Assembly: GCA_905250025.1 (NCBI GenBank)
Contig: CAJNOJ010000006.1
Location: 496,001-560,000 of the forward strand
DNA: 64,000 bases
Reading direction: 5' to 3'
From: Adineta ricciae
Taxonomy: Eukaryota; Rotifera; Eurotatoria; Adinetida; Adinetidae
Within the stretch, counting starts at the first letter, position 1. Each line of letters starts with the position of its first letter. Position numbers and translations under genes: made by a program. The notes beneath the pieces were generated by a model. The model had not been told where the DNA came from. It searched no databases and worked only from the letters and a program-made list of their open reading frames with translations. Positions 50,704-61,376 of the stretch are shown here, piece by piece.

Positions 50704-52812
50704 TTATGTTGAAATATCTACTACATCTTGTTCATCGGTCACATCACGAAACAAAACATTGAAAACTTGATTATAGAAGTTCGGGTAGAAAGTGCAAGCA
50801 CGATGGCAATCCGGTGTAAAGTTGATTTCTAACAGTTTCGGTTGTACTTGATTATCAACGATTTCGAGCATTAAGTCAGCTGCGTACAAAGCTCGAGATG
50901 ACGGACACCCAACAATACCCATGGGTGGTTGTTCATGACTTGCACAATGAAATATTTCTCTGAACATCTGAAATATACGTTGCTCGACCACCGACCATGC
51001 TTGTTCGCTTTGGCCATGTTGTTCGTTATACATGGAAATAAATGTTTGACAATTCATTTGTCGAAGAAATGCATTCGGGCGATAGTTCATTACAGTAAAA
51101 TGTGTTTCGTAATCATCGAGTTCTTTCAGTGTAAATGCTTTATTAGCGAAACGAAGCCAAAAGATTTTATGAATATATAATTTTAACGGACGAATGCTTC
51201 GTAGAAGTAAAACATAGCGAACGTCAAATTTCACTCCATTACCTTCAATTTCGGGAATTTTTAATAGAACCGGTGACGAAACATATTTGCATGCAATTTT
51301 CGGACCGGACTCAGGAAGACGAATGATCATATCTAATGAATTCGTTACTGACATATCAATCGAACGTGTTAAATTAATTGGTTTGACAATCCATGTATTA
51401 TCAAGACGTTGATCTTCGCGATACTAATTTCGAAAGAGAAACAAAAATAAAATCATTCGATGGAAAATGACAAAAGAATACTTGAAAGTAAACAGCAAAT
51501 TGTGCTAATTCATATGTCAGATTGAATGTTGTAGCTAACCATGGTGGACTTCCTTGACAATCAATATATGGATCATTCTGTGAAGATTTTGAGCTAAAAG
51601 AAACGTCTTCTGTAAACGTGTGAAGTGAATAGTCGGTGTATTACTTACTCATATAAAGATTTCCATCGTCGCGCTACCAGTGCTAGTAATTCTTTGTTCG
51701 TAACGATATTTTCCAATGGAAATTGATTGATCAACTTCTTTCCCAATGTGTCGGAACGAAAATCTTGCATTTGAGTCATTAGAAATAGAATATCAGCTTG
51801 ATTAGGACTATCAACCAATTGATAATGTGAATCGTTCAAATGTTCTTTAACTAAATCATGATCAGTATAGACTTTCCAAATACGATTCAAATCGACAGTT
51901 GATGATTCGTACTGAACTGATGTTTCGTCATATAAATCATTCTTATGGCATTTTTCATAGATCTCACGACTGTTTTCAAGTTTCTTATTGAATAAGTCAG
52001 GATTCGTTTCGATGGTTAGATTTCGAAGAAAATCTTTTCGATGATTCAAATTTCGCCAGGGTAACAATCGAATATTTCGTTCGAGTGTGTCCGTATTGTC
52101 ATAGACAAAATTTCGAAAAATTTCCGAATACGGTTCATCAATACGAACGATCGGATAGAATATCGAGAACATTGTTTGTGTAGGTCCGAAGAAAAATGAC
52201 GTGCAACATACATTGGTATTCGTACTCGAATGGCGTATAGATGAACCCAATTCATCCATAATATACCTATTAAACAAAGAATCTCAACAAAAATCAAAGC
52301 TCCGCTTGAACATACCAATAAGGCTCGTATGCTTCTTCGCAATCCTCTTGAGGATTAATTTGTGTTGATGTCAATGTATATGTTTGATTGTATTTCCACA
52401 TACGTTGCAGAATGACTTCGATTCCATCTTCGTTCGTTTCCGTATCGACATTCATTAATGATGCCATACGCTCGTATAAGTTCGGTATGTTTTGAAGATT
52501 GCTTCGCGCATCTTTGATCCGATACGTCCAGGCATGATCAATAAGAAATATTGCGTTTTCATCGGTATTCGGATCGAGAACAACATTTTCTAATGTTGAC
52601 ACATAGTATCGCCGTTCGGCATTGAATGCGCCTTCTTCAATTTCATCATCATCATCATCGACCGGACATAGTTGAAAATACGATCCACTATCGAAGATTT
52701 CATTTTTCATTTTTTCATACAAACGTCGATAGAAATGTTTCGGAATATTATTCAACACGAGTTGAAATTCGTGCGTTCGAAGAAAGTCTTCATAATCGCT
52801 ATCATCCGCCAT
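50704..52812 (-). CDS. TTLL12: Tubulin tyrosine ligase-like protein 12
   Basis: Exons: 52812-52316, 52266-51649, 51593-51482, 51423-50704. They give 648 aa (human 644). The N-terminal SET-like half has FDSGSYFQLCPVDDDD, ENAIFLIDHAWTYRIKDARS, NLYERMASLMNV and YIMDELGSSIRH. The TTL half has DILFLMTQMQDFR, NQFPLENIVTNKELLALVAR, WIVKPINLTRS (about residues 420-430), KYVSSPVLL, KFDVRYVLLLRSIRPLKLYI, FWLRFANKAFTLKELDDYE, HFTVMNY and the terminal LLEINFTPDC. Whether TTLL12 modifies tubulin is uncertain; it has been linked to histone and tubulin marks. An acceptor (GTTGTAG) lies 3 nt before the ATG. Confidence 0.96.
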
Positions 52813-53221
52813 GATCTACAACGAAGTCATTTTCAATATAGATAGAATCATCTGAACTCTGCTTTGTTTACAACACAGATAAGCCTGGAAGTGAGAATCA
52901 TATGAAGCAAAAAACAAATATTGAAATATTTCCAAAGTATACACGCGCATAGAATTTCCGATAATAGTATATATAAAAAAAACAAAACAAAAGAGAAAAA
53001 ATTCAGAAAACAAAACGAAATAAAAAGCAGCGTGTATATAACTGACTTTTGTAGTACAAATTGAACAGAATAAGACGAAAAAGCAAACTTTTGTTTGTAA
53101 GATTATTAATAACAGAAGAATGAGCTGAAAGAAGAAAGAAAAAACTATTATTAGATTTTGTTTGCTGTGTACATACTCTTCAACAAACTGTACGAAAGAA
53201 AGAAAGAAGGAAATGAAAAAT
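52813..53221. other. Non-coding spacer
   Basis: 409 bp of A-rich sequence between TTLL12 and the RVxF protein gene. Nothing supported. Confidence 0.45.
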
Positions 53222-55555
53222 TTAGAATAGTAGATCAGTTGTGGTGGACATAGAACTCCATTGGATATTGTTTGCCATGTCGAACATGGGTTTCTGAGGA
53301 TATTTTAGAATTGAATGGTTAGATAGCGCTTTTGTCGAAATATCTGAAGAAGAGACGAGCTTTTGTCGAGCTAATATTGTATAGGAATGTGTAGGAGACA
53401 AAATATCTGACGATTTCGAGGTAGGATACGATCCATGTTGAGTACCAAGTTCATATTGATCGAGATGAGTTGGACGAAATGTATGCAAAGTACCTCAAAT
53501 GAAAAATAAACCTTCGGTATATTTGGGCCAATTAGAAAGTCAACGTACCCTTGGGTTTCATTGATTTCTCTTCAAAATTACTTGTATTAAATTTAGCATT
53601 AATACGTGCCAATCGTTCGAGTTCATCATCATTTGTATAACTATCTATCTTTGTATGTGCTTGTTCTTGTTTATCATTCATTTTGCTACTTATATGATTA
53701 TGTACAGTATTACTATCGCCAATGCTACCATTGGATTCATCGTCGTCATCATGGGCATCGTTTTCATCATCGGAAACAGTGCTGCCGAGTTCTGCTATGA
53801 CAAATTCGTATGAAGGATATTCAAATGTATCTACATTATCAACAAATTGCACTCGAGCGTCCTATGAGTAAATAAAAAGAAAATACGATATTAGTAATAA
53901 ATCTAAACTGTACCTTTTTTGTTCCTGAGAAAATTGATGATTTATTTAATTTGACATTCCCACCGACGATATCAGGTGCACGCAAGACATCAGCTGATGA
54001 CAATGTCGATGATTGATCATGTTTCATTTTGGTCTGTGATGTGAATGATGATGACGATGGTGGTGGTGGTGGTGGGAGAATGTAACTCGGCAATGACGAT
54101 TTTGTGTGTCCGTTAACTCGATTTCCACCAAAGAAAGTAACTGCTTTAGCTGTATTGATTACTGCACGTGATATGGATATCAGCAATGGATTAGAATTCA
54201 CTTCCAGATGTACATCGTTTCTTTCTTCGTGGACTACGCGGACTGGTTGATGAACGATAGGTTTTGACACTGTATTTGTCGATGATGGATGAGAGTGAAT
54301 TGGAGGCTTTTTAACAGAAGTGGAATGTTCATTTGATTTTTGTGTATTCGTACGATTGAATAATGCGAGGCGGCTTTTGAAATCTAATGGTTGACTATCG
54401 ACAATTTCTGACGATGGCGTCGATGGTAATAAGAGATTGGGACGACGTTGTTCAGTTAAATTTGTTGAATTTTCGTCAGAAATCACGACAGTCAAAGGAA
54501 TTTGTTCTTGCGCGGGTAGATTACGAGTCGAAGTCAATACTTTTTTGTCTTTTGTCAAAGCTTGATGAACAGTTTCATGATGTCCTTGTTCAGGTGAATT
54601 CTTGTTTGTATCTGTCGGTGGTGTATGTGAAATGACAAGATCGGGATAGGATGCTGGGACAGGTAATGATAGAGTTGTGGATGTTAGTAGAGCGACGGGT
54701 GCAGAAATTGTCGCTCGTCGCTGCCGTAAGGTCGTTTCATTAGGAGAGATACTACGTGAGCGTGTTGGAGTAGAATGTTCACGATGTTGGCTACCCATAC
54801 GTGAACCACCAGGTGTTGATGTGTTGAATAATTTATCGCCGTCATAACGGCTTAAACGTATTTGCCGTTCGAACATATTCTTCACTGTAGTAACCGTACC
54901 TAAAACGAGCACAATCATTGTGATACAGAGAAAAAACATAGATGAGTTAGTAGATCAATCAACCTGGTTTCGGTGTTTCATCTTCATGTATGTCTGTATA
55001 AGGTTGTTTATGTGTCGATCCTTTTTGTCCCGAATGTAGTTTTTCAATGTTCGCATCGTCAGCATGCGAGCTTTCTTCCGTTGTTGTTGTTTCCACAATA
55101 ATCACATCTTGTTTGGGTTGTAAATATAATGTAAATTGTTCATTATTTAAAACCTGTCCAGGAATCGAACTTATTGTATGATGATTCGCGAGATTATCTT
55201 GACTTCTTGAAAGACGCGCTGTGTGTCTCAACGATGAATATGTCGATTTAGTTTGAAGAAGATTTTCGTTTGATGACGATGGTTTGGACAACGTATGTCG
55301 TCCATTAGACGAAGCGTGATTCAGTAGAAGCGATTCGTTCACTTTATCGAGAAAGCGTTGTTTCATTGAATTGACCACACCATGTGGGACCTGATCGTTA
55401 GTTTGTTCGTTTTCATGAATTTTGTTCATTGATAAACGATTTTGTTTTGTTTGTGAAATGTTTCCATGCGTACGACGCGGCGAATTATTCGAATAATAAG
55501 ATGAATGAGGATGATGATGATGATTATTGATCAATGATGGGACAAGGACAGACAT
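53222..55555 (-). CDS. Uncharacterised low-complexity protein with RVxF motif
   Basis: Exons: 55555-54964, 54899-53914, 53861-53549, 53493-53222. They join in phase to give 720 aa, mostly Ser/Thr/Asn/His-rich and probably disordered. Identifiable islands are SMKQRFLDKVNESLLLNHAS, VKNMFERQIRLSRYDGDKLF, DFKSRLALFNR, PPPPPPSSSS, and the C-terminal DARVQFVDNVDTFEYPSYEF. RVQF fits the RVxF docking motif for protein phosphatase 1. KSRLALF followed by an EYPS block is reminiscent of taperin/phostensin-type PP1 and actin regulators, but the family call is only suggestive. The gene starts 99 nt after the stop of the UPF0235 gene, with a CTCTTTTTAG acceptor between them. Confidence 0.75.
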
Positions 55556-55594
55556 GATGAATGAATGAATGAATACACACCTATATAAACATAA

Positions 55595-55659
55595 TCTAAA
55601 AAGAGACGAAAATAATACTCGTAAGATACATGAAGATTGAGAAAATATTTTGTTTTATT
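55595..55659 (-). promoter_or_regulatory. PolyA signal plus 3' splice site between UPF0235 gene and RVxF gene
   Basis: On the minus strand AATAAA (55659-55654) overlaps the UPF0235 stop codon. It is followed 57 nt on by CTCTTTTTAG at 55596-55597, about 40 nt before the next ATG. Same arrangement as in the two + runs. Confidence 0.45.
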
Positions 55660-55975
55660 TCGATATTTCAACTCGAAGTCGTTCGATATAATCATTTTCG
55701 GTTTCTGTGTTCGTTGTTGGTGTTATACGTAAGACTTTGTCACGTTGTCGGTGGCCATGGATGATCTCTAACTGACTCGAAGGAACTTTCAAGATGCCTT
55801 TGAGGAAATCGATCAATTCGTGATTTGCCTTGCCGTCTTGAGCATCGGCAGCGATATCCATACGTATTTGATTGTTCGCATCGATTTCACGTATGGCATT
55901 CGTTTTCGCATTTGGTCGTACATGAATATGGAGTAGAAGATTAGTTGTTGTACGAGCAATTGTTTTTTTTGACAT
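55655..55975 (-). CDS. UPF0235 (DUF167/YggU) family protein, C15orf40 homologue
   Basis: Single-exon 106-aa protein. It has HIHVRPNAKTNAIREI, then IAADAQDGKANHELIDFLKG, then LKVPSSQLEIIHGHRQRDKV and LRI. This is the full DUF167 fold pattern (xPxAKxNAI ... A.p.dGKAN.el..fL...l.v..s.i.i..G...r.K.l.i). The family is found from bacteria to man; its biochemical role is unknown. No intron is present, unlike its neighbours. An acceptor (CGTTTTAG) abuts the ATG directly, so the 5'UTR may come almost entirely from a trans-spliced leader. Confidence 0.92.
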   Translation of the reverse strand: MSKKTIARTTTNLLLHIHVRPNAKTNAIREIDANNQIRMDIAADAQDGKANHELIDFLKGILKVPSSQLEIIHGHRQRDKVLRITPTTNTETENDYIERLRVEISK

Positions 55976-56892
55976 CTAAAACGAAGGTAAAAGGACAAAA
56001 GAAGAAGAAGAAGAAGAAGAAAAAGAAAAATTAATGATAGTCAAAGGCAAAAGTGAACGTCCTTTCTTGTTCTTTACTTAAACTTGACAAATATACTATA
56101 GTTAATCTCCAAGTAATCATTATCAACAACATCATTGAGAAAGTATCCCACTCTTCTCCTTTCGAGTAAACAATTTGAAACCCGTTAAACATGTATATGT
56201 GTACATACAGACTCATTCACTAAACAATCATATACGTACATACGCCTTTGTTCATTTTGTTTCTTCAATGTGATTGCGACATCACTTTGCCTTAGTTTCG
56301 TTTTTTTTCAATCATATGTGTCCATACATCACTTCATATTACACACTTCAACCATACGCAAGAAGAAAAAAAGAAAATGCCGGAACAGAATAGTACTTTT
56401 TCTTCTGTTGAAGAAAGGAGAGAAAGTTCATTTCCACTCAACAATGGATGGTGTGATTGAAAGTAAGATGAAGAAAGAGAATAGTAAGAACTATACGTCA
56501 CCTCCGGTCGCTATTCTACTGGTCATGTCACTAGTCGAAAGTAGACAAGAAAAAAACGACCTATGCACATATACTCGTTTATTTGTCTTTGTACATATGT
56601 GTGCCTTTCGCTTTTTCGTATTGTAGACTGTCGTCAAACAACGATCTAAATCAGAACAAGATGTCTCATTTATGCATGTCTTTCGCCTTCGTTTTTTCAT
56701 TCATTCATCCATTCATTCGTATTAGTCTGTATTAGCGATAAAACGAATTTCTCTCCCCCTATTACAATAATATACTGATTCAAAGATCAGATCGAAGGAG
56801 AACGAATGAATGAATGGAGGAAAACGATACGAATCTCCTGGTATGAATGGTATCTTCTATTCATAGTTAAAATCTATGAAAATCGAAATAAT
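55976..56892. other. Non-coding spacer
   Basis: 917 bp between minus-strand genes, with simple repeats. No exon supported. Confidence 0.45.
56001..56020. repeat. (GAA)n microsatellite
   Basis: Six to seven uninterrupted GAA units just upstream of the UPF0235 gene, near its splice-acceptor tract. Confidence 0.9.
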
Positions 56893-58671
56893 TTAACTAA
56901 TTTTACATTCTATGTTATCATTGAAGTTTCGCTGAACATGGGCACTGTTGTTTGATGATGCATGTTGTTGTTGTTGTTGTTTGATATTCGATTGATTTTC
57001 AATAGCGGATGAGAGACTAGTTGAATTTGATGAGCATGCTTTTGTTTTACCATGACGCAAGTCCTCCATTGAAGATGAAGTTTTAGTATTGTTGGGAACT
57101 AACGAAGACGACGACGAAAAAGAAGAACGACGATGACGGTAGTGATGATATGTTGATTTTGGTCTATGTCGATGATTATTTTCAAAATCAACACGAACGA
57201 CTGGAGTCGAAGAAATATTCGAAGAACGAATTAAATGACTTTGTGCATATATTTGCCGTGCATCATCAGTCCATTTTTTGATAAAGTCATGACGAAATTG
57301 TTTTACTTGTCGATGATCTAATCGAATTTCATCGCTTGCCGCATTTCCTTTCCGTTGCTGCTGTAACATGTTGGATTTGATCGACGAATGATGACGATTT
57401 ATATGTCTAGGCAGTTTACCATTGTGTTTATTATTATTAGTACTGTTAATATCATTTGAATTACTAATAAATGAAAAAAATAGAACATTTTCATTATAGG
57501 TCGATTAGATGTTTTTCTTTCCTTCACCAACAATCGCAAACGAAGTACTCAAACGTAAAACGTCTAATTATTTCTAGTCTCGTGAACAATAGTCAATATT
57601 TTGCATATCGTCTCTTTTCTACATGAACAAATCTTCAATGAACAATTAAAACGAGAAATAAAAAAACATTTCGAGGTTGTTCACCGAGCAGAGCATGAGA
57701 AGAGTGTTCTAATGATATCGTGTGACTTTACCTTTCTTTCAGACTTCTTTCGGATTGAGTTGTGGGTAATGTATTCGTTTGTACAGACAGTTTCTCGTGA
57801 TTTGATTCAAGTTTCTGCTGACTAGCAGCAGCAATCATCGCCGTCATGTCTTGACGACGTTGTTGAGATGTGCGATTGGTATTTCGACCAGTGTAAAGCG
57901 CTTCGTTCGTTCGGTTCTTCGGAACTCGAGCGGCGGACGGTTTTTGTTGCAGAGGAGTTGTCGAATTCGTTTGCGATACCTTCTGCTCTTGTAAAGCTTT
58001 CTGTTGTTCGGCAGCAGCGATTTTCTCGTCGATTTCGGCCTTTTGTGCTAAACGTTCCTGGTTTTGAAGAAAATCAAACAAATTTTCATTTCAATCAATT
58101 TTCTTACCAATCGACTGAGAACAATGGACAAGACAGTCATAACGTCAGTAATCGGTGCAGCAAATAACACCGTGTCTTTCATTGTACTTGCACATTCTAA
58201 ACTACAGATGAGTAGTTTCAAATCATGTTCCAATTGCGAGAAAATGATTGAGATCTCTCGGAAGTCTCGTAGATCACGCCGTGCAATCATTTTGTCAGAT
58301 CTGACAGCTTCGTCGAATTCTTGAATTTTTCGTTGTAATTTTTGAAATTTCACTTTTGTCTTGGGTTCAAGCACCAATGGTGCATTGGGATATCGAAGTC
58401 GACAAACACGTAACTCATTCAGCGTTGCACGAGCACGAAGACATGCATTTCGTAATAACTTATTAAACATCATCAAGTCAAAATTTAAAGAAAATCGAAG
58501 ACTACATTCCGGTAAACAAGCATCATCACTAATTAATCCAATCTTTTGATTTCGTAGTGTCAGGAGTTTTTGTACACGCAGTGCATCCATGATATTCAAG
58601 CCGAATTCGAGTAATTTCAATGTAGCTTCGATGAGTTGATTGATAAGGTCTTCAGCTTTGGAACAAGCCAT
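56893..58671 (-). CDS. Unrecognised helical-domain protein, 486 aa
   Basis: Exons: 58671-58108, 58057-57732, 57463-56893. All junctions have GT..AG ends and join in phase. Residues 1-188 are rich in Leu, Arg and Lys, predicted helical, and start MACSKAEDLINQLIEATLKL; the block contains RNACLRARATLNELRVCRLR. A coiled-coil stretch follows (ERLAQKAEIDEKIAAAEQQK), then a disordered Ser/Asn/Gln/His-rich tail with KQFRHDFIKKWTDDARQIYA as its one conserved-looking island and a short poly-Gln near the end. No family was recognised. The exon structure and long open frames support a real gene. Confidence 0.8.
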
Positions 58672-59751
58672 TTAGAAAGAAAGAAAGCGAGCAAATGATG
58701 AAGAAGAGACAAACAAATAAGAACAGAGTTATTGTTTGAATAGATTTCTATGTTTGAATCGAATCGTGATTGAAAAAGACGAATGATTTATCATTAATAT
58801 TCTGTTGCTGTGGAAGAATTTGTTTTGAAAATAAAAAATAATAGAATTAAATAAGCAGTTTTCCAACCTATTGCGCGCCATCGATTATTGAAATCTGAAA
58901 GAGAACAAGGAAATGCATCGTATGTTCTGGGATAAATCGGAAGACAATCGATCACGTAGCTATTGATAAACGCAGTCCTTTTCATGTCGTGACAGTGATG
59001 AGAATTACTATAATCAAAAGGGATTTTATGAATAGAAGAATGAAGCAAGGGAATATCGATGCCCTTCATTTTCAGCAATCATTTAATAAACTATTGAAGG
59101 TTAGCATGTAATTGCCATAGCGCCGCATCGATCAAGAAATATATATCAAATGCGAAGAAAAACCGTTTATTAATGCATAGAACAACAAATAAAACGAAGC
59201 CAACAGATAATATAAGAACAAAAAGAAACAAAGAAAAGTACCCAAACCAGAAGAGAAAAAGACACAAGATAAATACAATCATTCTTAGTTTTGCAATGGA
59301 TGCTTCCTGAAAATGAATGTATATGTGCATATCTTGAGCGTTGAGCTGAGGAATGTTTTGTTGTCGTTTTTTGATAAGCTACCGACGCATGGTTCATTGA
59401 CAAAAGGAGAAGAAAGAAACCTGAAGTGCTGAATTAAAGAATGTGCAAAAAACGAAATAACAGATCACCGTTGTATGTTTGGCAAGATTTATTAGTTTTT
59501 AGATAACGAAAAATATGTTCTTTTGTTGTGTGTACTTTTTTGCAACTGAAATGAAAGAGTTGAGAACAGCTAATAACTACGGAAAGAAGTTTCAAACGAA
59601 GTTAGACACCGTTTAAAAAATTCTAACTGTTCATCGGAGTAAAAAACAGACGCAAACAAGTCAGTTGCATGTTGTCGCTTGGATTACTAGGAAAAAAAAG
59701 GAGAGAAAATATGAAGCGAATGGTTCGAGAGAAGATATTTACAATTGGAAG
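58672..59751. other. Non-coding spacer
   Basis: 1.1 kb between PDCD4 and the unrecognised gene. Hydrophobic minus-strand open frames at 58794-59078 and 59091-59330 follow T-rich composition and have no splice or domain support. Confidence 0.4.
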
Positions 59752-61376
59752 TTATTCTTTTCCGTGTTTAGTCGATTCACCTTCACTGGTGATACGTTTT
59801 CGGCCTTTTTGAGGTGCGTTTGATGTAATATCATGATTAAGAATTTTCTTTTCTTCTAATTGTTTAAGAAGCGTTGGTAATTGATCATAAACATTAGGAA
59901 CATCGAGTTGAATATCATCGATATCGTCAAACAAACGTAACATGCCAGTTTTAAGTTGATCATAAGTAATCACAGCTGATTTGGTCAAAGTTTCAAGCAG
60001 ACTTATCGTTAATTGTTGACCACTAGAAAAGCGAAGCGTTCATAAGAAACCCAATCATCACATGTTTATTGTACGTACCGTTCAGTATTTTTCTCGAAAC
60101 AAAAATCTATGAGTTCATAGACAAATTCGTGAAAAAAGTGTGGAACATTCAATTCTTTCAAACACCGAATTGTTTCATCAGAATCACCACTATCATAATA
60201 TTCATGAATAATGACATTCATTCTATCAGCTAATTCTCGTACAGGTCGAAATCCACCTGAAAGAAATATTCCATATCGTTTTCAACTATAACTTTCATCT
60301 GTTCTACGTACTTGATTGAGCATTCCAAACATTATTCAGAAAATAAAAGTCACCTATCGAAACCAGTGTTTCGGCTTTATCCAACGCTGCCTGCATTTTC
60401 GCACATTTCACATTGCCTTTATACTGATCGAAGTATTTTCCACCAGTATTGTCAATACACTTATCAGCAACGGAACGTGCAATGAATTTACCTGGAAAGG
60501 AAAGATCAATGAATCTCTCACGATTAAACTACGAACAGTTTACACACTCACCGAGATCGCTCGAACATTCCGGATTATCAAGTGATAAATCATTCAATGA
60601 TTCCAACAACGAATTAAAACCACTAATATAATCATTCGGACGTAAAATAATGCCATTAAGATCATGTAACAAACGTGAAATTAGTTCTCTATGAACATTC
60701 GATTTTTCCAATGACATTGTCACAATATAAGAAATCAATTCGCCACCGCCCTGTTGTTTAAAATCGAATTTGCGTAAGCATTGAGCAACATCATTCGCAT
60801 CACCATTGACAAAGTATTCATCGATCAACGGTTTTACATCTTTCTCCATGCTTTCAATCAATTCTAATTTAGTAGATTTACTCTCTGACGGTGGGTTCTG
60901 CGATTCAGCAAGATGTTTCGCTTTCGCTTGATTATATTGTAAATCAGCCAAATCATCTTCATCTAAATCTTCGTTATATTCTTCAAGTAATTCAGAACCT
61001 AATGCACCCCAGGTATATCCACCGCCGCCACCGCCTTTCTTTGCTAGACCACGGCCTTTACCTAAATTTTCAATGGTCGAATCAATCTCATCATGGAAAT
61101 CAGATAGAACAAACCTTGTCTTGATTTTCGATTATACTTCTTGGAGATCTTGGCATTCTTTTGTAATAAATGTCCATGAACATCTGTTGGTGAACCGACA
61201 ACTTGAGTCCCGGAATTGGAACCTGAATTTCGACGTATTGGAACACGTTTTCGTTCTGCATTTGCATCAACACTGGCATTGTTATTAGTCGATGTTTTTC
61301 TGTCATCATCTCGTGATGAACCTAATTGAGCAATTAAAGCATCTACCTCGGCTTTTTCAGCGGTCGATGAACTCAT
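59752..61376 (-). CDS. PDCD4: Programmed cell death protein 4 (MA3-domain translation inhibitor)
   Basis: Exons: 61376-61115, 61061-60552, 60491-60354, 60256-60079, 60022-59752. They give 452 aa (human 469). GKGRGLAKKGGGGGG and YTWGALG match the PDCD4 linker. MA3-1 (about 157-275) has DVKPLIDEYFVNGDANDVAQ and SRLLHDLNGIILRPNDYISG. The stretch KFIARSVADKCIDN...YKGNVKC follows. MA3-2 (about 305-430) has IHEYYDSGDSDETIRCLKEL, VPHFFHEFVYELIDF and DDIDDIQLDVPNVYDQL. The protein binds eIF4A through its MA3 domains and blocks its helicase activity. The C-terminal GRKRITSEGE keeps the kinase site seen in human (GRKRFVSEGD), and the N-terminus keeps a basic RRNS site. Confidence 0.96.

Noticed and set aside
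55655..55975. Intronless UPF0235/YggU gene as a bacterial transfer, given that bdelloids take up foreign genes.
   Set aside because: Animals have a native C15orf40 homologue of this length, composition matches the neighbours, and an acceptor abuts the start. Transfer is not needed to explain it.
59091..59330. Hydrophobic minus-strand ORF that looks like a membrane protein.
   Set aside because: The hydrophobicity follows from T-rich composition (Phe/Leu codons). No family match, start context or splice sites.
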